Both the position numbers and the translations under genes were made by a program. Source: Streptomyces guryensis (GTDB taxonomy: Bacteria > Actinomycetota > Actinomycetes > Streptomycetales > Streptomycetaceae). From it: a stretch of DNA of 64,000 bases. The DNA lies in contig NZ_JAJSBI010000017.1 of NCBI RefSeq assembly GCF_021261325.1, forward strand, positions 145,012 through 209,011. Direction: 5' to 3'. The notes beneath the pieces were generated by a model that made no database searches, was not told the origin of the DNA, and saw only the letters and a program-made list of their open reading frames with translations. This document shows positions 1-7,836 of this stretch, piece by piece. Position 1 is the stretch's first letter. The number at the start of each line of letters is the position of its first letter.

Positions 1-192
1 GAACGCCTCACCGGCCCCGAAGCAGGCCTGCGTGCCGAGCTGGCCGTCGCGAACCTGCTGGGCCTCGGGGTGATGTACGGCATCGCGCGCGGCGTCCATG
101 TGCGGGGCGCCGCGCTGGAGGAGATCGTGGACCGCTGCGCGCCGGCGGTGCAGGCGCACCTCACGCCGGGCGGAGGAATCCAGCGGCCGTAG
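1..192 (+). CDS. TetR/AcrR-type regulator, C-terminal end (partial)
   Basis: The window opens inside this gene; 63 codons in frame 1 run to a TAG. The visible part is a helical stretch (AELAVANLLGLGVMYGIARG) followed by a short amphipathic helix and a loose tail, which resembles the last helices of a TetR ligand-binding and dimerisation domain. The DNA-binding half lies outside the window, so the family call rests on the C-terminus only. Its stop is 90 bp from the end of the convergent cholesterol oxidase gene. It may act on the dyad at 2070-2093, but that is only proximity. Confidence 0.55.
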   Translation, partial: ERLTGPEAGLRAELAVANLLGLGVMYGIARGVHVRGAALEEIVDRCAPAVQAHLTPGGGIQRP

Positions 193-282
193 CGGGTGCG
201 GCCTGCCGGATTCGTGCCGGCACGCGGGCCCGGAGGTCATGATCAGCCGCCGGTGCGAGCGATGTGCGGCAACCGCAACCGC

Positions 283-2016
283 TCACCGCAGCAACCGGTC
301 CAGGAATCCGTTCCCCAGGACACGGTGGGGGTCGAGCCGGTCCAGGATTCCGGCCGCCTGCCCCCACTCCGCCTCGCCCAGCGACGCGGGCACCGCCGTG
401 CCCAGCACCTCCTCGTCGCTCCAGGCGGCCTCATCGGTGTAGGCCCAGCCCTTGGACCACTCGACCCGGGTGAGCGCGTGCTCCCCGTCGAACGTGCGCA
501 GCAGGAACTGCTCCAGCTCGCGCAGGAAGGCCTCCGCGTACGGCGTGCCCGGCAGCGTCAGAACATCCAGCCACACCGCCGTGTCCCACGCCGGATGCGT
601 GTCGCTCTGCCGCAGCGCCGACAGCAACGGGGCACGGGCACCGTCCAGTTCGGCATCGGCCGGGTCGTCGAGGCCGGTCACCCGGATCTCCACCGAGCCG
701 TTCACGGGGTAGCGACCCAGCGCGGCGTACGCGGCGAGCCGCTCACGGTAGAAGGACGTGAACTCGGCGACCACGCGCTGCACTTGGGCCCGCGTGGTGA
801 GCACGGCGTAGCCGTTGGCGGCCACCCGCAGCGTCGTCGGCCTGATATAGAGCAGGGTGTTCTTCGACGGCCCCCAGATGTCGGCGGACAGCGTCGCCAC
901 CAGCCCGAGCGCCGCCACGTCGTACTGGGCGTTGCCCAGAACCGGAGCCAGGTACCAGGCCGCGTCCGAGGTCATCCGCCCGACGAGGTCCGCCACCACG
1001 GTCGGCACGTTGTCGGAGAACGGGTAGTTGTACGGCGATGTCACATGCCGCGAGGTGAGCGGCCGCGTCGGCGTCACGCTCCACACCTTGAGCCACGGCA
1101 ACTCGGTGAAGGCGAACCAGATCGCCTCCACGCGGCCCGACGCGTCGAGGTGGCTCGCGAGGGTGCGCCCGTCGGAGCCGGGTGCCGCAAAGAGCTCGGC
1201 GGCCGGGATGTCCGTACGGCTCACACACCGCAGATCGACGTTCGCGCCCACCCGCAGCACGACCTCGGTCACCAGCGCACGGCCCAGGTGGGTGAGCAGA
1301 GCGGCACAGTCCGCCTCGTCGCGGTCGAACGTGCGCAGTACGTACGCGCCCGAGTTCTCGTCCCACGCGACCGCCGTCAGCGACAGCACCAGATTGCTGA
1401 GCGAGCCGTACGTGTGCCCGGGCAGCCGCTGCTCGCCCCGCGCGGGTACGGCGGTGCCGTGCGCGTCGATGGCCAGCGCGCCACCCAGGGTGAGGTCACC
1501 GGGAGCGGGCGCGGCGGTGACTCCCAGCCCGTGTCCCTCCAGGTAGGAGAGCAGGGCCTCCATCGTGACGCCGGTGCCGGCCCGCACCGCCCTCGCAGAG
1601 TCCAGGGACAGGCCGGTGAGATGAGGAGCGGTGTCCACGAGCAGGACGGGGGTGTCCGAGGCGGTGCCCTCGGTGATCGTCAGCGGCGACCAGCCGTGCG
1701 CGGCCCCCCGGGCCCGTACCCTCCAGCCGTGCCGCCAGGCCCAGTTGACGACCTCGACCACCTGATCCGCGGCGGCCGGAGCGCAGGCCCACAGCCCGTC
1801 CGCGGTGATCTCGCCGACCCAGTTGCGGTACGCCGAGCGGTACAGGGAGACATCCGGCGGGAAGTCCGGCAGCTCCTGCGCCGCGACCGCCGGATCGGCC
1901 GCGATCAGAACGGGCACGGCGGCCAGCGCGGCAGCGCCCACCAGGAAGCCGCGGCGGCTCAACGACGTGTTCTCCGACGGCCCGGACGGGAAGTTGTTCG
2001 CTGAACAATCAGTCAC
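283..2016 (-). CDS. Tat-exported VAO-type cholesterol oxidase (FAD)
   Basis: Predicted secreted flavoprotein of 577 residues that would oxidise and isomerise 3-beta-hydroxysterols with release of hydrogen peroxide. The N-terminus has a twin-arginine motif (SRRGFLVG, about residues 20-27), a hydrophobic stretch and an Ala-rich cleavage region near residue 45. The PCMH-type FAD domain follows; RGAAHGWSPL (His107) matches the place where the class II (VAO-fold) cholesterol oxidase carries covalent FAD, and PGDLTLGGALAIDAHG is the usual VAO pyrophosphate-binding loop. The C-terminal half fits the cholesterol-oxidase substrate domain. The start is a GTG with a poor ribosome site. It is divergent from an aldo/keto reductase, with a dyad between them. 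Specificity for cholesterol over another sterol or alcohol is inferred. Confidence 0.82.
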   Translation of the reverse strand: MTDCSANNFPSGPSENTSLSRRGFLVGAAALAAVPVLIAADPAVAAQELPDFPPDVSLYRSAYRNWVGEITADGLWACAPAAADQVVEVVNWAWRHGWRVRARGAAHGWSPLTITEGTASDTPVLLVDTAPHLTGLSLDSARAVRAGTGVTMEALLSYLEGHGLGVTAAPAPGDLTLGGALAIDAHGTAVPARGEQRLPGHTYGSLSNLVLSLTAVAWDENSGAYVLRTFDRDEADCAALLTHLGRALVTEVVLRVGANVDLRCVSRTDIPAAELFAAPGSDGRTLASHLDASGRVEAIWFAFTELPWLKVWSVTPTRPLTSRHVTSPYNYPFSDNVPTVVADLVGRMTSDAAWYLAPVLGNAQYDVAALGLVATLSADIWGPSKNTLLYIRPTTLRVAANGYAVLTTRAQVQRVVAEFTSFYRERLAAYAALGRYPVNGSVEIRVTGLDDPADAELDGARAPLLSALRQSDTHPAWDTAVWLDVLTLPGTPYAEAFLRELEQFLLRTFDGEHALTRVEWSKGWAYTDEAAWSDEEVLGTAVPASLGEAEWGQAAGILDRLDPHRVLGNGFLDRLLR

Positions 2017-2069
2017 GGGTTCACGCTAGGGGTGCCGTTGACACATACGGGATTCCTGTCCAAGTGCGT

Positions 2070-2093
2070 CACTCATGTGAGTGAATGATTCAC
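2070..2093. promoter_or_regulatory. Overlapping dyads between divergent oxidoreductase genes
   Basis: CACTCA-TG-TGAGTG (2070-2083) overlaps GTGAAT-G-ATTCAC (2081-2093). Both have perfect arms. They sit in the 137-bp gap between the cholesterol oxidase start (2016) and the aldo/keto reductase start (2154), which is the position expected for an operator serving both promoters. The regulator is unknown; the truncated TetR protein at the left edge is a candidate. Confidence 0.5.
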
Positions 2094-2153
2094 AGACGGC
2101 GCTCCGGAGCGGTCGGTTCCGTGCACAGGCGTGACTGATGACAGACTGACGCC

Positions 2154-3137
2154 ATGGACGAGCGCACATTCGGTAGGTCGGGTCAGCACGCATCCGTCGT
2201 CGGTCTCGGCACGTGGCAGCTGGGCGCCGACTGGGGAGACGTCGACGACAAGGACGCCCTGGCGGTGCTGGAGGCGGCGGCAGAGTCGGGGGTGACCTTC
2301 TTCGACACCGCCGACGTGTACGGCGACGGGCGCAGCGAGCAGACCATCGCCGCGTTCCTGAGCGGCAGGCCGGACCTGCATGTGATGGTCGCCACGAAGA
2401 TGGGCCGCCGCGTCGAGCAGATCCCCGAGAACTACGTCCTCGACAACTTCCGTGCCTGGAACGACCGTTCGCGGCGCAACCTCGGCGTCGACCGCATCGA
2501 CCTCGTACAACTGCACTGCCCGCCGACGCCCGTGTACTCCACGAACGAGGTGTTCGACGCCCTGGACACCCTGGTCGAGGAGGAGCGCGTCGCGGCGTAC
2601 GGCGTCAGCGTGGAGACCTGCGCCGAGGCGCTGACCGCGATCGCCCGGCCGAACGTGGCGAGCGTGCAGATCATCCTCAACGCCTTCCGTATGAAGCCAC
2701 TGCGCGAGGTCCTCCCGGCCGCACAGGAGGCCGGCGTCGGCATCATCGCCCGCGTCCCGCTCGCCTCCGGCCTGCTGTCGGGCAAGTACACCAAGGACAC
2801 CGTCTTCCCCGAGAACGACCACCGCACCTACAACCGGCACGGCGAGTCCTTCGACGTGGGCGAGACCTTCTCCGGCGTCGACTACACGACGGGCGTCGAG
2901 GCCGCCGCCGACTTCGCCGCTCTCGCCCCCGCCGGCTGCACCCCGGCGCAGCTCGCGCTGCGCTGGATCGTGCAGCAGCCCGGCGTGACCACCGTGATCC
3001 CCGGCGCCCGCTCGCCCGAGCAGGCCCGCGCCAACGCGGCCGCCGCCAAGCTCCCGCAGCTCACGGACGAGACACTCACCGCGATCCGCGACCTCTACGA
3101 CCGCCGGATCAAGGACCAGGTGGAAGCCCGCTGGTAG
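2154..3137 (+). CDS. Aldo/keto reductase
   Basis: A 327-residue NADPH-dependent carbonyl reductase of the AKR superfamily with full-length (beta/alpha)8 architecture. The catalytic tetrad is readable: Asp51 and Tyr56 in FFDTADVYGDG, Lys82 in VATKMGRR and His121 in LVQLHCPP. Near the C-terminus VIPGARSPEQARANA is the phosphate-binding region for NADPH. The closest style is the YajO/Tas-like group that acts on aldehydes and quinones. There is no clear ribosome site before the ATG. It is divergent from the cholesterol oxidase and probably shares control with it. Substrate unknown. Confidence 0.9.
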   Translation: MDERTFGRSGQHASVVGLGTWQLGADWGDVDDKDALAVLEAAAESGVTFFDTADVYGDGRSEQTIAAFLSGRPDLHVMVATKMGRRVEQIPENYVLDNFRAWNDRSRRNLGVDRIDLVQLHCPPTPVYSTNEVFDALDTLVEEERVAAYGVSVETCAEALTAIARPNVASVQIILNAFRMKPLREVLPAAQEAGVGIIARVPLASGLLSGKYTKDTVFPENDHRTYNRHGESFDVGETFSGVDYTTGVEAAADFAALAPAGCTPAQLALRWIVQQPGVTTVIPGARSPEQARANAAAAKLPQLTDETLTAIRDLYDRRIKDQVEARW

Positions 3138-3152
3138 ACCGCGGCAACCGGC

Positions 3153-3497
3153 TCACGGCTCCAGGAGCAGCTGCCACTCCTGCTCCTGGTCACCGGAGAC
3201 CGAGCCCTGGTCCTGGGCGGTGAAGGCGTGGGTGAGCGTCTCGCGCGCCTGAGCCACCGCCACCGGCGAACCCTGCACGGTCAGCGTCACCGCGCCGGAC
3301 AGATGACCGGCGGGAACGGCCTCGGAGGGCGGGCCCGCCGGATCGTGTGCGAACCTGGCCGTGTGGACGGTGACCTCGTCGTCGGCCGGAAGTTCCTCCT
3401 CCGGCATTCCGAATGCGGGCTCCAGGACCCGCACGACCGCGCGTGCGTCCGCGGCGGTGCCGCCGCTGACGGTGACCGTGAGCTCGGTTCCGGACAT
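3153..3497 (-). CDS. Small uncharacterised protein
   Basis: 114 residues, cytoplasmic, no membrane segment. The start is the ATG at 3497 because GAGGAG lies about 9 nt upstream; a longer reading from 3533 (MAYDDHP...) lacks such a site. The body alternates short beta-like segments (TELTVTVSGG, AGHLSGAVTLTVQG) with a helix rich in Ala and Arg (AADARAVVRVLEPAFG), which could form a small alpha/beta domain. It is convergent with the aldo/keto reductase, 15 bp apart. I do not recognise the family and propose no function. Confidence 0.7.
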   Translation of the reverse strand: MSGTELTVTVSGGTAADARAVVRVLEPAFGMPEEELPADDEVTVHTARFAHDPAGPPSEAVPAGHLSGAVTLTVQGSPVAVAQARETLTHAFTAQDQGSVSGDQEQEWQLLLEP

Positions 3498-3658
3498 GGT
3501 CGTCGGACTCCTCGGGTGGTCGTCGTACGCCATGGCCTCCGTGTAACCGCCCGATGGTCGCCCAAACAGCGGTCGATTGCGCGCGGCCCGGTCAATCCTC
3601 CGCGAAGAGGGAACACGGGTCAGGGAAGACATCCGGGGCGATCGAGCCGGGAGGAACC

Positions 3659-4156
3659 TTGCCGGCCACAAACAGCGGAGCAGACCTGAACGAGTGGGGG
3701 CGGCACGAGACCGAGGAGGAACGGGCCGACCGGAAGTGGGGTGAGCTGATCCAGGAGGTCAGGGTCGCCCAGACGGGGGTGCAGATCCTGTTCGGCTTCC
3801 TGCTCACCGTGGTGTTCCAGCAGAAGTACGACTCGCTGGAACACACCGACAAGATCATCTACATCGTGACCGTGGTGCTGGGTGCCGCCGCGACCGGAGC
3901 GCTGATCGGGCCCGTCTCCCTGCACCGCGTGGTCTCCGGGCAGCGGGTCAAGCCGCAGGCCGTGGAATGGGCCTCCCGGATGACCTTCGTCGGCCTGGCG
4001 CTCCTGCTCGCCACCATGACCTGCTCGCTGCTGCTGATCCTCCGGGTCGCCACCCACAACGGCGCCGTGACCTGGCTCGTCATGGCAGTCGTCGTGTGGT
4101 ACGCGCTGTGCTGGTACGCGGTGCCCCTGTGGACGCGGCGCCGCCACACGGAGTGA
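3659..4156 (+). CDS. DUF6328-like four-helix membrane protein
   Basis: About 165 residues. The N-terminus is hydrophilic (EEERADRKWGELIQEVRVAQTG), followed by four hydrophobic segments: VQILFGFLLTVVFQ, IIYIVTVVLGAAATGALIG, FVGLALLLATMTCSLLLIL and VTWLVMAVVVWYALCWYAVP. This pattern fits DUF6328, a family of small inner-membrane proteins of unknown role common in actinomycetes. I place the start at TTG 3659 behind GGGAGG because it gives the family's usual short N-terminus; the spacing is tight (4 nt), and an ATG at 3554 would add 35 residues. A hairpin follows the stop. Confidence 0.72.
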   Translation: MPATNSGADLNEWGRHETEEERADRKWGELIQEVRVAQTGVQILFGFLLTVVFQQKYDSLEHTDKIIYIVTVVLGAAATGALIGPVSLHRVVSGQRVKPQAVEWASRMTFVGLALLLATMTCSLLLILRVATHNGAVTWLVMAVVVWYALCWYAVPLWTRRRHTE

Positions 4157-4184
4157 CGCCGTCCGGCCTGCAGGACAGCAGCCA

Positions 4185-4210
4185 GGGGGCTCCTCCTGGT
4201 GGGAGCCCCC
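4185..4210. terminator. Hairpin between convergent genes
   Basis: GGGGGCTCC (4185-4193) pairs with GGAGCCCCC (4202-4210) across an 8-nt loop. It lies between the ends of the DUF6328-like gene (4156) and the minus-strand gene ending at 4219, so it can serve both. There is no U-tract on the plus side, as is common for Streptomyces terminators. Confidence 0.65.
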
Positions 4211-4218
4211 CCCATGCC

Positions 4219-5235
4219 TCAGCCCCTGCCGCCGCGCAGCGCGGTCAGACACATGACGATGGCCTGCTGGAGCTCCTCCAGGCGCTGGACCATGTCGTCC
4301 TCGACGAAGTCCTGCACATCGTCGAAGGTCAGCTCCTCGAACGCCTTCGTAGCCTTCTGCAGACTGTTGTAGAACTTCGTCCGCCGCTCCTGGACGCGCA
4401 GTTCGGGATCGGCCTCCACGGTCTCGGCGACGAGGGACTTGAGGGTGTCGTAGGCCTCGCTGGCCCACTCGCCGGTGTCCTCGTCGTCCTCCAGCTCGTC
4501 GATGAGCGACAGGTGCCGCTCGGCCTCCTGGCGCAGGTCGACGGGCGCGTCGATGGTCTGCCCCGCCGGGGTCTTGACCTGCCCCGACTCGGCGATCTGG
4601 CGCACATAGCCGATCCGGTCGGCGGCCCGGCTCTCGGTGGCGACGGCCTTCTTCAGGTCGTCGGTGCGGACGACGTCGCGCGCCAACTCGGCCTGCAGCC
4701 CAGGGTCTTCACGGACGCGGTCGAGGAGCGCCTGGCGGGCCGCCCGGGCCGTGGAGGGATCGGCGAGGATCGCGGCGCGCAGGGCGGTGGGGTTCTCGGC
4801 GACCTCCAGTGCCTTCGTCGGGCGGATGCCCTCGGCCTCGGCGGCCTCCGCGATGGCGGTGCCGCGCTCGGAGGTCGCGCTGTTGCGGGACACGTAGTAG
4901 CTCAGCCACACATCGGCGTCCGGCAGCTCCGCCTCCTGGCCCGGCGCCAGCGCCTCGAAGTGCGGGACCATGCCGTCGTCGGCGGCCCGGTCCCAGGCCT
5001 TGTAGTAGCGCATGACACGCTCGGGGGAGCACCCGGCCAGCTCCGCGAACTCCTTCGCGGACACCTTCGGCGTCTCCTCCGCCCCCTGACCGCCGGGCCG
5101 TACGCTGCGTGCCACCATCAGGGCGAAGGCCCACCCTCCGGTCCGCGCATAGACCCCGAACTCACGCGCGTCCCGCGCGACGAGGTCGGACAGCGGAGCG
5201 GGGGACGACTCGGACGGGACGGTCGCTAGGGTCAC
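4219..5235 (-). CDS. Uncharacterised protein with HTH-like N-terminus
   Basis: 338 residues from a GTG at 5235, preceded by ACAGGAGAG at good spacing. Residues about 57-85 (KVSAKEFAELAGCSPERVMRYYKAW, read in pieces) look like a helix-turn-helix. The rest is mostly charged helix: RPTKALEVAENPTALRAAIL, then ARAARQALLDRVREDP, then a strongly acidic C-terminus (DDVQDFVEDDMVQRLEELQQ) that could be a coiled coil. No membrane segment or signal peptide. The layout suggests a DNA- or nucleoid-associated protein that oligomerises, but I do not recognise the family. The gene stands alone between a terminator and the LLM oxidoreductase. Confidence 0.7.
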   Translation of the reverse strand: MTLATVPSESSPAPLSDLVARDAREFGVYARTGGWAFALMVARSVRPGGQGAEETPKVSAKEFAELAGCSPERVMRYYKAWDRAADDGMVPHFEALAPGQEAELPDADVWLSYYVSRNSATSERGTAIAEAAEAEGIRPTKALEVAENPTALRAAILADPSTARAARQALLDRVREDPGLQAELARDVVRTDDLKKAVATESRAADRIGYVRQIAESGQVKTPAGQTIDAPVDLRQEAERHLSLIDELEDDEDTGEWASEAYDTLKSLVAETVEADPELRVQERRTKFYNSLQKATKAFEELTFDDVQDFVEDDMVQRLEELQQAIVMCLTALRGGRG

Positions 5236-5344
5236 GGACGACTCTCCTGTGCAAAGATCGTGGGGCTGCAGAAGTGCAGAGCGGCAGCCTATATGGACCC
5301 ATCGGCGATGCTTTGAACAGGGCGCCGCGCGGGCGGCCTCCCGG

Positions 5345-6316
5345 TCAGCCGAAGCTGTCGTGCAGGGCCGGCAGCAGCGTCTTCTCCGCCCAGTCCAGAT
5401 ACGCCGGCTGCGACTCGCCACCGATCTGCACGAGGGCGACCTCCCCGAATCCGGCCTCGGCGTACGGGCGTACGGCCTCCACGAAGTCGTCGGGGTTGTC
5501 TCCGCAGGGGATCGAGGCGGCGACGTCGTCGGGGGTGACGTACTGGGTCGCCGAATCGAAGGAGTCGGGGTGGGGCAGCTCGGAGTTGACCTTCCAGCCG
5601 CCGCCGAACCAGCGGAACTGGGCGTGCGCGCGCTTGACCGCCGCGTCCCGGTCGGGGTCGTAGCACACGGGCAGCTGGCCCACCCGCGGCTTGCCCTCCC
5701 CGCCGTGCCGGTCGAACGCCGTCAGCAGCCCCGCCTCGGGCTCCGTGGCGATGACCAGGTCGGCGAGCCGGCCCGCGAGGGCGCAGGACTGCTCGCCGGA
5801 GACGGCGATGCCGATGGCCGGCGGCTCGTCCGGCAGGTCCCACAACCGGGCCGACTCCACGTCGAAGTGCGGGCCGCGATGGTTCACATGGCCGCCCTTG
5901 AACAGCTCCCGGATGATCTCCACCGCCTCCTCCAGCATCTCGTGCCGCACGTCGGCAGACGGCCAACCCCCGCCGACGACATGCTCGTTGAGGTTCTCGC
6001 CGGAGCCCAGCCCCAGCCGGAAGCGGCCCTCGGACAGCAGCTGCATCGTCGCCGCCTTCTGTGCCACCACCGCCGGGTGGTAGCGGACGGTCGGACAGGT
6101 CACGTAGGTCATCAACGGAAGGCGCGAGGTCGCCTGGGCCGCCGCGCCCAGCACGCTCCACGCATACGGCGAGTGACCCTGCGAACGCAGCCACGGGAAG
6201 TAGTGGTCCGAGGTCACCGAGAAGTCGTAGCCGGCGCCCTCGGCCCGCACCAGATGGTCGACGAGGTCACGGGGGCCGGCCTGCTCGGTCATCATCGTGT
6301 ATCCGATTTGCACCAT
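5345..6316 (-). CDS. F420-dependent LLM-class oxidoreductase (TIGR03557-like)
   Basis: 323 residues of luciferase-like monooxygenase (beta/alpha)8 fold. Family marks are IGYTMMTEQAGPRDLVDH at the N-terminus, SVTSDHYFPWL with the Asp-His pair that contacts the deazaflavin, VTCPTVRYHPAVVAQKAAT, and GRFRLGLGSGENLNEH, the classic LLM phosphate-binding motif. It belongs with the group related to F420-dependent glucose-6-phosphate dehydrogenase. The substrate is not predictable; members reduce or oxidise small carbonyl compounds with F420. ATG at 6316 is preceded by AGGGGA. Divergent from the serine hydrolase. Confidence 0.87.
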   Translation of the reverse strand: MVQIGYTMMTEQAGPRDLVDHLVRAEGAGYDFSVTSDHYFPWLRSQGHSPYAWSVLGAAAQATSRLPLMTYVTCPTVRYHPAVVAQKAATMQLLSEGRFRLGLGSGENLNEHVVGGGWPSADVRHEMLEEAVEIIRELFKGGHVNHRGPHFDVESARLWDLPDEPPAIGIAVSGEQSCALAGRLADLVIATEPEAGLLTAFDRHGGEGKPRVGQLPVCYDPDRDAAVKRAHAQFRWFGGGWKVNSELPHPDSFDSATQYVTPDDVAASIPCGDNPDDFVEAVRPYAEAGFGEVALVQIGGESQPAYLDWAEKTLLPALHDSFG

Positions 6317-6390
6317 GAACCGCGAGTCCCCTGTACCGGCGGCGGAAAACAGCCCCTCGATCCATGCGGACCATGGGGAAGGATGCCGTC

Positions 6391-7836
6391 ATGAGCGCTC
6401 GCCCCCTGCCCTCCAGCACCCCCGCCGCCCAAGGTGTCGACGCCAACGGCGTCCACGCCTTCCTCGACGCCCTCGAATCCGCGCCGGACATCGAGCCGCA
6501 CAGCCTGATGCTCATGCGCCACGGCCACCTGGTGGCCTCCGGCTGGTGGGCGCCGTACACCTCGGAACGGCCGTACCTGCTGTACTCCCTCAGCAAGAGC
6601 TTCACGGCGACGGCCGCGGGGATCGCCGCCGGGGAGGGCCTGCTCCGCTTCGACGACCCGGTGATCTCGTACTTCCCCGAGTTCGAGGCCGACATCACCG
6701 ATCCGCGCAGTCGCGCGATGCGGGTGCGGCACGTGGCCTCCATGGCCAGCGGGCACGAGGCGGAGACCCTCGACCGGGCGCTCGCCACCGACCGCGCGGA
6801 CCTGGTGCGGGGCTTCCTGCTGCTCCCGCCCGAGCGCGAGCCGGGGACCGTCTTCGCCTACAACCAGCCCACGACCTACACCCTTGCCGCGATCGTGCAG
6901 CGTGTGACGGGCCTTCCGCTGACCGAGTACCTGCGCCCGCGCCTGCTGGACCCGCTCGGGATGGGCGAGGCGGCCTGGCTGCGCGACCGGGCCGGCCGCG
7001 AACTCGGCTTCAGCGGGCTGCACGCCGCCACGGACGCAGTCGCCCGGCTCGGCCAGCTGTATCTGCAGGACGGGGTGTGGGAGGGCCGGCGCCTGCTGCC
7101 CGAGGGCTGGGTCGCCGAGGCCACGCGCCCGCACATCGGCACCGGGGACGGTACGGCCGCGGGGGCGCAGTCGGACTGGCAGCAGGGCTACGGCTACCAG
7201 TTCTGGACCTCCCGGCACGGCTACCGCGGCGACGGCGCGTACGGGCAGTTCTGCCTGGTGCTGCCCGAGCACGACGCGGTGATCGCCATGACCGCGGCGA
7301 CCCAGCAGATGCAGCGGGTGCTCGATCTGGCCTGGCGGCACCTTCTGCCGGCCCTCGGCCCCGAACCGCTGCCGGGCCGGGAGCGCGAGGACACCGCCCT
7401 GCGGGACCGGCTGACGCGGCTCGCGCTGCCCCCGGCCGCGGGGAAGCCCGCACCGCCGGAGCGGGCGCAGAGCTGGTCGGGCGCCGAGTTCACGCCGTAC
7501 GACGGCGTCTGCCCGGACCGGCCGAAGCTGACCGGGATCCGGGTGACGGTGGGCGCGGACGGCTGGGCGCTGCGGCTCACCGAGGACGGGCACGAACTCG
7601 ACCTCCGGGTCGGGGAGGGCGGCTGGACCGTCACCGACGGGCCGCTGCCCACCGCGGTGAGCGGCGGATGGACCGACGCGGGCACCCTGGCCGTGGACGT
7701 CCTGTTCCTGGAGACACCGCACCGGCTGACCGTGACGTGCTCGCTGCCGGACCGCACCTTCACGGCGCGGTGGCACACCACCCCGCTGCACAGCCCCCCG
7801 CTGCGCGCGATGCGCGCGCCCCGGGCCTCAGCCTGA
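6391..7836 (+). CDS. Beta-lactamase-family serine hydrolase
   Basis: 481 residues. The penicillin-binding-protein fold carries SxxK as S66-L-S-K69 (YSLSKSF), a Tyr motif at FAYNQP (Tyr157), and a glycine-rich loop near GYRGDGAYGQ that replaces the usual K/H-T/S-G. A C-terminal beta-rich domain of about 130 residues follows. No signal peptide is visible, so the enzyme is probably cytoplasmic, like many EstB-type esterases and 6-aminohexanoate-dimer hydrolase relatives. The start is the ATG behind GGAAGGA (6377-6383); an upstream ATG at 6364 has no site. Its stop overlaps the convergent pseudokinase by 9 bp. Confidence 0.85.
   Translation: MSARPLPSSTPAAQGVDANGVHAFLDALESAPDIEPHSLMLMRHGHLVASGWWAPYTSERPYLLYSLSKSFTATAAGIAAGEGLLRFDDPVISYFPEFEADITDPRSRAMRVRHVASMASGHEAETLDRALATDRADLVRGFLLLPPEREPGTVFAYNQPTTYTLAAIVQRVTGLPLTEYLRPRLLDPLGMGEAAWLRDRAGRELGFSGLHAATDAVARLGQLYLQDGVWEGRRLLPEGWVAEATRPHIGTGDGTAAGAQSDWQQGYGYQFWTSRHGYRGDGAYGQFCLVLPEHDAVIAMTAATQQMQRVLDLAWRHLLPALGPEPLPGREREDTALRDRLTRLALPPAAGKPAPPERAQSWSGAEFTPYDGVCPDRPKLTGIRVTVGADGWALRLTEDGHELDLRVGEGGWTVTDGPLPTAVSGGWTDAGTLAVDVLFLETPHRLTVTCSLPDRTFTARWHTTPLHSPPLRAMRAPRASA

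Noticed and set aside
4181..4215. Possible attachment site or IS end at the GC-rich inverted repeat
   Set aside because: No recombinase or target duplication nearby; a bidirectional terminator explains it.
5264..5289. Small inverted repeat GGCTGC/GCAGCC before the minus-strand gene at 5235
   Set aside because: Short and GC-only; expected by chance in this genome.
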